5,296 bases of DNA from Candidatus Omnitrophota bacterium (GCA_023247595.1 JAHFGF010000118.1:1-5296); one strand, 5' to 3'; shown: positions 1 to 5,296, counted from the stretch's first letter. Numbers and translations: made by a program. Notes: a model not told the origin generated them from the letters alone.

Positions 1-983
1 TCGTTGGCCTCCACGGTATCCATGCCATTGTCCTGGAGATTATAAGCTTTTAATTTGTTGATAAGGCCAATCCCCCGACCTTCCTGACGGATGTACAACA
101 GCACACCCGTTCCTTGAGATTCAATGGCCTGCAATGCTACTTTTAATTGCGGATTACAATCACATCTTAGTGAACCAAAGACATCGCCGGTGAGGCATTC
201 GGACTGCACGCGCACCAAGATTGGAACCGTACCGTCAATCGTTCCCTTAACAAGGGCCACATGGATGGTGTCATCAAGTTTAGAACGATATCCGATCATT
301 CTAAATTCACCGCTATCCGTCGGTAATTTAGTCTCCACACAACGCTCAACTAATTTTTCATATTTCCGGCGATATTCGATCAGACTATCGATGGAACAAA
401 TTTTTAATTTATGGCTTTTGGCAAATTCAATGATATCGGTGGTGCGGGCCATGGTTCCGTCGTCATTCATGATTTCACAAATGACACCAGCCGGAAATAA
501 ACCTGCCAGGCGTGTCAGGTCGACGGAGGCTTCGGTGTGGCCAGCTCTGACGAGCACGCCGCCTCTTTTGGCGCGCAATGGAAAAAGATGCCCAGGAGTC
601 ACAAAATCACCCGGCTTTGATTTTTGATCGATCATGAGCTTGACCGTATAGGCCCTGTCAAAAGCGGAAATACCTGTCGTAATTCCTTGAGCGGCATCAA
701 CTGAAATGGCCCATCCCGTATTGCAGCGCTGATGTTTATGGCTTAAGGCGTCATCCTTCATGGGATGCAAATCCAAGCGGTTTAACTGTTCTTCTTCCAT
801 CGGAACGCATACAAGACCGCGGGCATATTTTGCCATAAAATTGATTGCATCGGCAGTCACAAATTGCGCCGCAATCAAGATATCGCCTTCATTTTCACGG
901 CCTTCATCGTCCATGACAACAATCATGTGACCGGCGCGAAGTTCATCTAATACCTCTGGAATTGGGGAAAACATCGGATTCAT
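1..983 (-). CDS. ribBA: Bifunctional DHBP synthase / GTP cyclohydrolase II (RibBA), 3'-truncated by window edge
   Basis: This cytosolic enzyme makes both starting compounds of riboflavin. The RibB half converts ribulose 5-phosphate to 3,4-dihydroxy-2-butanone 4-phosphate, and the RibA half opens GTP to the diaminopyrimidine precursor. I translated 327 complete codons; the frame runs open off the left edge, so roughly the last 70-80 residues are missing. RibB signatures are [10 protein letters not shown] (residues 25-34), [10 protein letters not shown] (102-111), PGHLFPLRA (130-138), GHTEASVDL (148-156) and [11 protein letters not shown] (170-180). RibA signatures are [16 protein letters not shown] (261-276), with the three zinc-ligand cysteines 263, 274 and 276, and RQEGRGIGL (299-307). 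The ATG at 983 is chosen because AAGGAG lies 6 bases upstream. Two departures from the usual family sequence are visible: residues 88-97 read [10 protein letters not shown] where TAFTVSVDA is typical, and Gln260 replaces the usual His before SECLTGD. The gene is transcribed divergently from pncC. The identification is secure. Confidence 0.96.
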   Translation of the reverse strand, partial: MNPMFSPIPEVLDELRAGHMIVVMDDEGRENEGDILIAAQFVTADAINFMAKYARGLVCVPMEEEQLNRLDLHPMKDDALSHKHQRCNTGWAISVDAAQGITTGISAFDRAYTVKLMIDQKSKPGDFVTPGHLFPLRAKRGGVLVRAGHTEASVDLTRLAGLFPAGVICEIMNDDGTMARTTDIIEFAKSHKLKICSIDSLIEYRRKYEKLVERCVETKLPTDSGEFRMIGYRSKLDDTIHVALVKGTIDGTVPILVRVQSECLTGDVFGSLRCDCNPQLKVALQAIESQGTGVLLYIRQEGRGIGLINKLKAYNLQDNGMDTVEAN

Positions 984-989
984 TATGGT

Positions 990-995
990 CTCCTT
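990..995 (-). promoter_or_regulatory. Ribosome binding site of ribBA
   Basis: On the minus strand AAGGAG sits 6 bases before the ATG at 983. It fixes this start over the in-frame ATG nine bases further in. Confidence 0.8.
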
Positions 996-1035
996 GAAAG
1001 GATTATAACGCTTCAGATTGGAATAATATTGCGTC

Positions 1036-1064
1036 AATATATTGGAAAACTAATGTCTTGTCAA
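1036..1064 (-). promoter_or_regulatory. Sigma70-type promoter for ribBA
   Basis: The minus strand reads TTGACA (1064-1059, perfect -35), a 17-base spacer, then TATATT (1041-1036, five of six -10 bases). Transcription would start near 1029, giving a leader of about 45 bases before the ribBA ATG. The leader is too short for an FMN riboswitch, and I see none of its conserved elements. A second TATAAT on the same strand (1007-1002) has no -35 at a normal distance and overlaps the region just before the ribosome binding site. The call rests on sequence match only. Confidence 0.6.
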
Positions 1065-1086
1065 GCAATTTGTCCCCCCCTATAAT
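1058..1086 (+). promoter_or_regulatory. Sigma70-type promoter for pncC
   Basis: TTGTCA (1058-1063, five of six -35 bases) is followed by a 17-base spacer ending in a run of seven C and then TATAAT (1081-1086, perfect -10). The start point would be near 1093. The -35 box lies on the palindromic CTTGTCAAG (1057-1065), which also holds the -35 of the opposing ribBA promoter, so two polymerases could not bind at once. Confidence 0.62.
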
Positions 1087-1146
1087 GGCTTCTAAACAGA
1101 TTAATGAATGACCTCAACAGTACATAAATATATTAGTATTAATAAT

Positions 1147-1617
1147 ATGCAACTTGAACAAAAAATCGCCTCCCTGCTCAAAGACCGCCAAGAAACCCTT
1201 TGCCTAGCCGAATCCTGTACCGGCGGTTATCTAACTCATCGATTGACCAATATATCCGGCAGTTCCAAGTTTCTCATTGCCGCCGTTATTAGCTACGCCA
1301 ACATCGCTAAAATTCAATTATTGCATGTACATTCTGCAAGCATCCGCAAAGACGGCGCTGTTTCTTTGAGCGTGGTCCGTCAAATGGCGGCAAACGCTGC
1401 CAAATTGTTTGATACCGATTACGGCCTTGCCATCACGGGAATAGCCGGACCAACCGGAGGTTCCGCGAAAAAACCCGTTGGCCTTGTTTATATAGCTGTC
1501 AAAAACCGCAAAAAACTTTATTCCCAGAAACGCCTTTTCCATGGAACCCGCATCGCCATCAAAAAACAAGCCGCGCAAAAAGCCTTGGAACTACTTTTAA
1601 AAGCCATCAACTCATAA
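1147..1617 (+). CDS. pncC: Standalone CinA C-terminal domain protein, nicotinamide-nucleotide (NMN) amidohydrolase PncC
   Basis: The family hydrolyses the amide of nicotinamide mononucleotide, giving nicotinate mononucleotide and ammonia and feeding NMN back into NAD synthesis. Numbering from the ATG at 1147 gives 156 residues, the usual size of the single-domain form; the N-terminal molybdopterin-like domain of full CinA is absent. Family motifs in order are AESCTGG (21-27, with the conserved Ser23), GSS (38-40), SYANIAK (49-55), DGAVS (69-73), TGIAGPTGG (97-105), KPVGLVYIA (109-117) and FHGTR (131-135). An in-frame ATG at 1108 would add 13 residues (MTSTVHKYISINN) that do not resemble the family. 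I prefer 1147 because homologues usually begin with M-x-LE just before the first helix. Neither start has a recognisable Shine-Dalgarno sequence, so the choice is not settled. The gene has its own promoter and ends before a strong terminator. Confidence 0.9.
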   Translation: MQLEQKIASLLKDRQETLCLAESCTGGYLTHRLTNISGSSKFLIAAVISYANIAKIQLLHVHSASIRKDGAVSLSVVRQMAANAAKLFDTDYGLAITGIAGPTGGSAKKPVGLVYIAVKNRKKLYSQKRLFHGTRIAIKKQAAQKALELLLKAINS

Positions 1618-1730
1618 TTTGATGCCTGGTTCGACTGGGAATTCGCCATCAAAAGCATTTCCCTCTATCAAAGCACACTTAACCAGTCGTGGCCCGCAAT
1701 ACACTCTCCTACATCGCTGGCCATTACAAT

Positions 1731-1765
1731 AAAAAAGCCCCCTGTCAAAAACAGGAGGCCTTTTT
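1731..1765. terminator. Bidirectional Rho-independent terminator between convergent genes
   Basis: A 9-bp stem (1737-1745 with 1751-1759, one C-A mismatch) encloses the 5-base loop CAAAA. It is flanked by A6 on the left and T5 on the right, so it ends in a U-tract whichever strand is transcribed. It serves pncC from the left and the Bax inhibitor-like gene, which stops at 1781, from the right. The 113 bases between the pncC stop and this hairpin hold nothing else I can recognise. Confidence 0.85.
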
Positions 1766-1780
1766 ATGAACAAGAATTTT

Positions 1781-2530
1781 TTAACGGCGACTGTTCAACT
1801 TGGAAAGCAATCTTAAAATTTCCACATACAGCCAGATGAGCGTTACCAATAACGCGAACGCGGAAAACCATTCCATATATTTCGGCGCGCCCTGCTGAGC
1901 TCCTTGCTCAATGAGATTGAAATCCAAGACGAGGTTTAACGCGGCAACAATCACGACCACAAAACTAAACGCGATTCCCATCCCGCTGTTGGAATGAATA
2001 AGTGGCGCCTGAATTCCAAAAAAACCAATGACCATGGAAATCACATAGAACAAACAAATAGCCATCGTCGCCGCGACAATGACGCGCGTGAATGTCGGTG
2101 TCGCCCGAATGAATCCCGCCTGGTAGGCCGCGAGCAAACAGAACATAACACCAAACGTTAAGGCCACTGCTTCAATGGCAATCCCGGGATAGGATTTATT
2201 TAATAAACTGGTCATGACTCCCAAGAATACGCCTTCCAAAACCGCATAAATTGGCGCCGTCACAGGAGCCCATTCTTTCTTAAACGTTGTGACCATGGCC
2301 ATGATGAAACCTAAAATGGCACTGACAGCCATCGTCGGCATTAAGTAGGCCAATACAAGACTTTGCGGATTTGACATCTCACCCCAAACCCAAAGCGCTG
2401 GCGCAACCGTTAACGCCAAAAGAATAAATGTCTTGCCCACCGCGCCTTGGATGGTCATCACATTTCCACTTGCATGATCCCTCTCTTGAGAAAATACGCG
2501 TTCATTTAACACAGGATTTCCGGATTTCAT
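1781..2530 (-). CDS. Bax inhibitor-1/YccA-like integral membrane protein (BaxI_1 type)
   Basis: This is a 249-residue inner-membrane protein of the BI-1/TMBIM superfamily, the bacterial branch that opens with an S-G-N-P-V-L motif (residues 3-8). Characterised relatives such as Bacillus YetJ act as pH-sensitive calcium leak channels; the role of this branch is unproven. About seven hydrophobic helices can be placed at roughly 31-50, 57-83, 88-110, 116-140, 147-172, 183-204 and 220-243. Family landmarks are the KKEWAP loop (84-89), APIYAVLEGVFLG (92-104), LTFG (124-127), NLVLDF (199-204, with an acidic Asp203 inside or at the edge of a helix), the amphipathic stretch IEQGAQQGAPKYMEW (207-221) and WLYVEILRLL (233-242). 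The start is fixed by AAGGAG 7 bases upstream. It is followed by the bidirectional terminator and preceded by a G-rich leader, and appears to be transcribed on its own or by readthrough from pgpA. Confidence 0.9.
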   Translation of the reverse strand: MKSGNPVLNERVFSQERDHASGNVMTIQGAVGKTFILLALTVAPALWVWGEMSNPQSLVLAYLMPTMAVSAILGFIMAMVTTFKKEWAPVTAPIYAVLEGVFLGVMTSLLNKSYPGIAIEAVALTFGVMFCLLAAYQAGFIRATPTFTRVIVAATMAICLFYVISMVIGFFGIQAPLIHSNSGMGIAFSFVVVIVAALNLVLDFNLIEQGAQQGAPKYMEWFSAFALLVTLIWLYVEILRLLSKLNSRR

Positions 2531-2537
2531 CTATCTG

Positions 2538-2543
2538 CTCCTT
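2538..2543 (-). promoter_or_regulatory. Ribosome binding site of the Bax inhibitor-like gene
   Basis: On the minus strand AAGGAG, preceded by a long A run, lies 7 bases before the ATG at 2530 and fixes that start. Confidence 0.8.
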
Positions 2544-2579
2544 TTTTTTAAAAAATGGCTCTTTATATATTATGCAGGG

Positions 2580-2608
2580 CCCAACCCCAATTCCCCGCAG
2601 CACCAACC
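2580..2608 (-). other. G-rich leader tract, possible G-quadruplex
   Basis: On the minus strand, the sense strand of the Bax inhibitor-like gene, there are G tracts at 2608-2607, 2604-2603, 2596-2593, 2588-2585 and 2582-2580, separated by 2 to 6 bases. This would allow a two-layer quadruplex about 50 bases upstream of the start codon. It stands out in an otherwise A+T-rich intergenic stretch. Function is unknown, and the tract may be chance composition. Confidence 0.3.
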
Positions 2609-2627
2609 GGGACACTGGTCCCTTTTT
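2609..2627 (+). terminator. Short terminator-like hairpin, plus-strand orientation
   Basis: GGGAC (2609-2613), the loop ACTG and GTCCC (2618-2622) form a 5-bp stem followed directly by T5. It would stop plus-strand transcription, yet no plus-strand gene leads into it. It could limit antisense transcription into the pgpA operon, or be fortuitous. Read on the minus strand it has no U-tract. Confidence 0.25.
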
Positions 2628-2653
2628 ATAAGGCTGCCCATCGCAGGGCCAAA
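2624..2653 (-). repeat. Distal copy of the pgpA 3'-end repeat
   Basis: This 30-bp stretch matches 3286-3315 at 27 positions, with a 15-bp perfect core (2632-2646). Read in the pgpA frame on the minus strand it gives L-A-L-R-W-A-A-L-stop, against L-A-L-R-W-A-A-V-stop at the real end of pgpA. The differences are two synonymous changes (Leu and Ala codons) and one Val/Leu change. It looks like a second pgpA tail with no gene body attached, forming one boundary of the A+T-rich segment. Confidence 0.75.
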
Positions 2654-2671
2654 TGAAAAATTATTGGCTTT

Positions 2672-3160
2672 TTAACTCGAATATGGTGTTAAAGAACTGT
2701 CATGCTCTAAGTCCAGATTAATTTGTGAGCTTATACTCTTTATCAAAACAACAAGCCCTTCCTGGGAATGAATTGAACTACGAATGATAATCCATGGGTC
2801 GACTTCAAAATCAAGTTCTGCCGTAAAGAGAACCAACTGACTTATTCTCCTCCAATCATCTTCATCCTCTTTTGACCCGACAACATTATCCAACCATTTT
2901 TTTGTCACAAACATTTTGTCTATGAAGCTAGGCTTTTTCTTATTTTCAAAGACGCCTTTATTAATCCTTGCGAAATGCTCTTTCGCTAGTCGTTCATATT
3001 CTTTTTTTGCTAAAAGAATCTCACTGCCATCGACCCCATAATGTAAAGATTTCTGATAATACAAATCTCGCCGCCCTTGTGACACCTTATTGCCTAATTG
3101 CTCAAGAAATTCTAGCCCTTTTTTCTGCCATCCCAAGCTGGCCTCAGAAAAACAAATCAA
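2672..3160 (-). CDS. Hypothetical protein, 162 residues, no family recognised
   Basis: I do not recognise this protein. It is soluble-looking, with no membrane segment or clear signal peptide. It has a highly charged Lys/Glu-rich middle (roughly residues 50-80, likely helical), an acidic SKEDEDDW stretch (95-102), and a C-terminal half with alternating hydrophobic residues (for example LVLFTAELDFEVDPWIIIR, 108-126). There are no obvious catalytic motifs. No ATG is available near its 5' end; the start is TTG, supported by GAGG (3172-3169) 8 bases upstream. The frame is closed by a stop at 3196-3194, so little extension is possible. It lies within the repeat-bounded A+T-rich segment and is more A+T-rich than its neighbours, which suggests acquisition from elsewhere. 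An overlapping upstream frame suggests a possible single-base frameshift in the T run at 3164-3168. The frame is long for chance in A+T-rich DNA, but expression is unproven. Confidence 0.55.
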   Translation of the reverse strand: MICFSEASLGWQKKGLEFLEQLGNKVSQGRRDLYYQKSLHYGVDGSEILLAKKEYERLAKEHFARINKGVFENKKKPSFIDKMFVTKKWLDNVVGSKEDEDDWRRISQLVLFTAELDFEVDPWIIIRSSIHSQEGLVVLIKSISSQINLDLEHDSSLTPYSS

Positions 3161-3192
3161 AGCAAAAACCTCGTATCTTTTTCCTGAAGAAC

Positions 3193-3198
3193 ATTATA
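3193..3198 (-). promoter_or_regulatory. Possible -10 box for the hypothetical gene
   Basis: The minus strand carries a perfect TATAAT about 33 bases upstream of the TTG start, with the GAGG ribosome site between them. No good -35 lies at 16-18 bases; TTGCCT is 14 bases away, which is too close. It is weak on its own in A+T-rich DNA. Confidence 0.3.
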
Positions 3199-3285
3199 TA
3201 AGTTTTTTCTGAAGGCAACCATTGATTCTGTTTTTAAGCCATATGTCGAATTTAATTCTCTACTACTTTAACAACCCATGAAATA

Positions 3286-3315
3286 TTTTATACGGCTGCC
3301 CATCGCAGAGCCAGA
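3286..3315 (-). repeat. pgpA 3'-end repeat, gene-proximal copy
   Basis: This copy contains the last eight codons and the stop of the intact pgpA gene. It pairs with 2624-2653 (27 of 30 identical, same orientation, 662-bp offset). Confidence 0.75.
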
Positions 3316-3740
3316 ATCATAACAATATTTGTGTACACTCCGGCGATCAAATCATCGAGCATGATGCCGGCGCTGCCGCCCAATCCTTCAAATTTATTTC
3401 CGGGATAAATCTTAAACATATCAAACGCCCGAAACAAAAAAAATCCAGCCCAAAAGACAGGCCATGTCGGCGGTAACATGAAGAATGCTATCATAACACC
3501 GGCGACTTCGTCAATCACGATACAGCCGGGATCTTTTTTGCCCATGACGCGCTCAGCCCGTCCACTGGCAGCGAAACCAATAATAATAATAACCAAAGTA
3601 ACCAAAAGATACGCTGTGGTATGACCACTTAAAGCAAACGCGATCAAAATTCCAACAATAGTGGCTATGGAACCTGGGGCCGCCGGTAAAAGTCCGACGC
3701 CAAAAAATGTGGCTATCATTTTGCATAACATATCAATCAT
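3288..3740 (-). CDS. pgpA: Phosphatidylglycerophosphatase A (PgpA)
   Basis: This membrane enzyme removes the phosphate from phosphatidylglycerophosphate to give phosphatidylglycerol, the step directly after PgsA. The 150-residue length is normal. Family motifs are GVGLLPAAPGSIAT (14-27), the acidic VIDEVAG (75-81, Asp77 and Glu78), FLFRAFDMFK (101-110, Arg104 and Asp107) and the C-terminal GGSAGIMLDDLIAG (121-134, Asp129 and Asp130). Three to four hydrophobic helices surround these. The segment after FDMFK reads IYPG, where K-P-x-P is more usual. The start ATG overlaps the pgsA stop as ATGA, and there is no strong ribosome site upstream, so translation is probably coupled to pgsA. The last codons are duplicated at 2624-2653, and the gene is followed by the A+T-rich segment with no terminator that I can see. 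Confidence 0.95.
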   Translation of the reverse strand: MIDMLCKMIATFFGVGLLPAAPGSIATIVGILIAFALSGHTTAYLLVTLVIIIIGFAASGRAERVMGKKDPGCIVIDEVAGVMIAFFMLPPTWPVFWAGFFLFRAFDMFKIYPGNKFEGLGGSAGIMLDDLIAGVYTNIVMILALRWAAV

Positions 3741-4312
3741 AATGAAACCGCGTTTTTACGCAATGTTAAAAAATACGAAACACCGGAATTCACCGTCAAT
3801 AAAACCGTTATTAACATTAACGTGTTGATTGCAATACCCCAGCCGGATTCAATGCTCTGGGACCAATTCATGGATAAATCCGACTTTTCAAGAATTAAAA
3901 ACAGCAGAACAACAGAAACACTGACCATTTGAAAAACTGTCTTAATTTTTCCAGCCTTTTCGGCCGCGAGTACCTGCCCCCGGCGCATCCGCATAATTCT
4001 TGAACAGGTCACGGCAATCTCACGAATGGAAATAAACAGAACCATCCAAGCCTGAATCACACCCAGCTGAACAAACATCATAAACGCCGACAGAATTAAA
4101 AATTTATCCGCTACCGGGTCCATAATCTTTCCAAAATCCGTAATCAGGTCTTTTTTCTTGGCAATATACCCGTCCAACAAGTCTGTTAAAGCGGCAACCG
4201 TAAAAACAACGGCCGCCCAGATCGTCGCGCTCAAAGAATTTTTACCCAGCAGCGCAAGAAATAGAATCGTCCAAAAAAATCTGGATAACGTCAAAATGTT
4301 GGGCAAATTCAT
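3737..4312 (-). CDS. pgsA: CDP-diacylglycerol-glycerol-3-phosphate 3-phosphatidyltransferase (PgsA)
   Basis: This integral membrane enzyme joins CDP-diacylglycerol and sn-glycerol 3-phosphate into phosphatidylglycerophosphate with release of CMP, the committed step to phosphatidylglycerol. The 191-residue length is typical. The N-terminus NLPNILTLSR (2-11) is characteristic. The CDP-alcohol phosphotransferase signature spans residues 44-69, with its acidic residues Asp44, Asp47, Asp65 and Asp69 and with Gly48 and Gly61 all in place. Lys52 stands where Arg is commonest. The PgsA-specific GKIKTVFQ is at 121-128. About five to six hydrophobic segments are visible. The start ATG overlaps the rimO stop (ATGA), and GGAGAGG (4323-4317) provides a ribosome site inside the end of rimO. 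It overlaps pgpA by the same four-base arrangement, making a coupled lipid-synthesis pair. Confidence 0.95.
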   Translation of the reverse strand: MNLPNILTLSRFFWTILFLALLGKNSLSATIWAAVVFTVAALTDLLDGYIAKKKDLITDFGKIMDPVADKFLILSAFMMFVQLGVIQAWMVLFISIREIAVTCSRIMRMRRGQVLAAEKAGKIKTVFQMVSVSVVLLFLILEKSDLSMNWSQSIESGWGIAINTLMLITVLLTVNSGVSYFLTLRKNAVSL

Positions 4313-5296
4313 ACGACCTCTCCGGCCAAGTCATATTCATATGCATCGGTTATTCTGACATCCACAAATTCTCCGGCACGCAGAGGCTTGGCCGAATGGA
4401 CAAACACGCATCCATCCACTTCGGGAGCGTCATATTGACTTCGGCCCAGATAAGTATCTTTGGCTTCTTTTTGCGGCTCATCAATCAAGACTTTTAATGT
4501 CCTGCCGATAAATGACTGCTGGATCTCATGCGAAATTCCCTGCTGAAGTTTCATCAACTCATTCATCCGACGGCGTTTTGTTTGAGCCGGAACCTGGCCT
4601 GGCATATCAAAAGCCGCGGTGTCTTCTTCCCGCGAATAAACAAAAACGCCAACCCGTTCAAACCGCGCCTCTGCGACAAAATCTTTTAATTCTTCAAACT
4701 GTTCCTCTGTCTCACCCGGCATTCCAACAATAAATGTTGTACGGATAAAACCGTTTGAAATCTTTTTTCGCATTTTTGAAATGAGATTCTTTGTCTGCGC
4801 CGTTGTGATATTGCGGTTCATGCTTTTAAGCAACGGATCACTGATATGCTGCAGCGGAATATCAATATAAGGCGTTATCTTTGGGTTAGACGCGATAACG
4901 TCAATAAGCTCGTCAGTCACATGAGCCGGAAACGCGTACAAGAGACGAATCCATTGGATATTTTTTAGACTGCCGGCCATTTCTTTCAACAATTTGGCCA
5001 AAGCTTTCTCGCGGTAAATATCCATCCCGTAGGCGGTAATGTCCTGCCCGATAATATTAATTTCTTTGACGCCCTTTTGATCAAGCCCCTGCGCTTCTTT
5101 GACAATGGATTCAATCGTCCGGGAAACAAACTTACCTTTAATTTTGGGAATGGCACAAAAACTGCAGGCGTTAAAACAACTTTCGCAAATCTTCACGTAA
5201 GCAAAATGCTGGGGCGTCAATTGATACTGCTGGGGCATCTGATCGCGATCCAGCGACGGAGTTCCGACAAAAGCATCAACGCCTTTAAGTTCATTG
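4309..5296 (-). CDS. rimO: Ribosomal protein S12 methylthiotransferase RimO, 5'-truncated by window edge
   Basis: RimO is a radical SAM enzyme that adds a methylthio group to a conserved aspartate of ribosomal protein S12, using two iron-sulfur clusters. The window holds 328 complete codons. The ATG at 5238 is internal: the frame stays open to the right edge through 19 more codons (including GVDAFVGTPSLDRDQ) that match the end of the UPF0004 domain, so most of that N-terminal domain is outside. Counting from that internal Met, the radical SAM cluster cysteines are 21, 25 and 28 (C-x3-C-x2-C), followed by AIPKIKGKFVSR. IIGQDITAYG, FIVGMPGETEEQFEEL and FVYSREEDT follow. The C-terminal TRAM domain contains GRSQYDAPEVDG, which marks RimO rather than MiaB. 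An extra cysteine (Cys18) precedes the cluster motif. The gene ends in an ATGA overlap with pgsA and heads the visible operon. Confidence 0.95.
   Translation of the reverse strand, partial: NELKGVDAFVGTPSLDRDQMPQQYQLTPQHFAYVKICESCFNACSFCAIPKIKGKFVSRTIESIVKEAQGLDQKGVKEINIIGQDITAYGMDIYREKALAKLLKEMAGSLKNIQWIRLLYAFPAHVTDELIDVIASNPKITPYIDIPLQHISDPLLKSMNRNITTAQTKNLISKMRKKISNGFIRTTFIVGMPGETEEQFEELKDFVAEARFERVGVFVYSREEDTAAFDMPGQVPAQTKRRRMNELMKLQQGISHEIQQSFIGRTLKVLIDEPQKEAKDTYLGRSQYDAPEVDGCVFVHSAKPLRAGEFVDVRITDAYEYDLAGEVV

Larger units (their letters stand above)
2654..3315. mobile_element. Candidate inserted A+T-rich segment, repeat unit of 662 bp
   Basis: The two pgpA-tail copies are exactly 662 bp apart, and the interior is visibly richer in A+T (about one-third G+C by eye, against nearly one-half in the flanking genes). 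The interior holds one unrecognised gene on the minus strand with a possible promoter, and no integrase, transposase or terminal inverted repeats. The arrangement resembles integration at the 3' end of a gene, with the incoming copy restoring the reading frame, as phages that insert in icd do. The mechanism is inferred; local tandem duplication followed by divergence is the main alternative. Confidence 0.35.

Noticed and set aside
124..627. 167-codon plus-strand frame
   Set aside because: It is antisense to ribBA, whose motifs are unmistakable on the minus strand. The Arg/Ser/Pro-rich product resembles no family.
984..1057. FMN riboswitch upstream of ribBA
   Set aside because: The predicted leader is about 45 bases and I see none of the conserved RFN element segments.
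1618..1840. Open frame continuing past the pncC stop codon in the same frame
   Set aside because: It runs through the strong terminator hairpin, has no family resemblance, and pncC already has its full normal length. Stop-codon readthrough is not supported.
2574..2582. Third partial copy of the pgpA-tail repeat (GCAGGGCC shared with 2644-2651)
   Set aside because: Only about nine bases agree and the surrounding sequence does not align. Probably chance.
2648..2673. GCCAA/TTGGC hairpin followed by T5 on the plus strand
   Set aside because: The stem is only 5 bp with an 11-base loop, and no plus-strand gene leads into it. Too weak to call a terminator.
2968..3201. 77-codon plus-strand frame opposite the orphan gene
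   Set aside because: It has no ribosome site or family resemblance, and it overlaps the longer minus-strand frame, which has a better start signal.
1..5296. CRISPR arrays, tRNA or rRNA genes, toxin-antitoxin or defence systems
   Set aside because: I looked on both strands and saw no regularly spaced repeats, tRNA-like folds, or defence or transposase motifs.

Overview
The window looks like chromosomal DNA of a free-living or environmental bacterium with moderate G+C. Every recognisable gene is a core metabolic or housekeeping gene, and the layout is compact. The rimO-pgsA-pgpA order, a standalone CinA-type NMN deamidase nearby and the K-I-C-E-S-C form of the RimO cluster motif would fit an uncultured lineage such as Omnitrophota. 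That placement is an impression from family resemblance and is not proven by this window.

Layout from left to right. (1) Positions 1-983, minus strand: ribBA, the bifunctional riboflavin-pathway enzyme, cut off at its 3' end by the window edge. (2) Positions 984-1146: a divergent promoter region in which both strands carry near-consensus sigma70-type promoters whose -35 boxes lie on the same short palindrome. (3) Positions 1147-1617, plus strand: a standalone CinA C-terminal domain protein (PncC, NMN deamidase). (4) Positions 1731-1765: a bidirectional terminator separating pncC from the convergent gene. (5) Positions 1781-2530, minus strand: a seven-helix Bax inhibitor-1/YccA-like membrane protein, preceded by a G-rich leader. 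(6) Positions 2654-3315: an A+T-rich segment with an unrecognised 162-residue gene, bounded by two imperfect copies of the last 30 bp of pgpA. (7) Positions 3288-5296, minus strand: the operon rimO (5' end outside the window) - pgsA - pgpA, each junction an ATGA overlap.

How the genes relate. PgsA and PgpA catalyse consecutive steps from CDP-diacylglycerol to phosphatidylglycerol. RimO modifies ribosomal protein S12 and shares only the transcript. RibBA supplies both precursors of riboflavin, hence FMN and FAD, while PncC recycles NMN for NAD, so the divergent pair is linked by cofactor metabolism.

The most unusual structure is the repeat-bounded segment after pgpA. The distal repeat still reads L-A-L-R-W-A-A-L-stop in the pgpA frame, and two of the three differences are synonymous. 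This is what insertion into the 3' end of a gene with restoration of that end would leave. No integrase, transposase, CRISPR array, RNA gene or defence system is visible, and I found no clear undescribed system beyond this candidate cassette.
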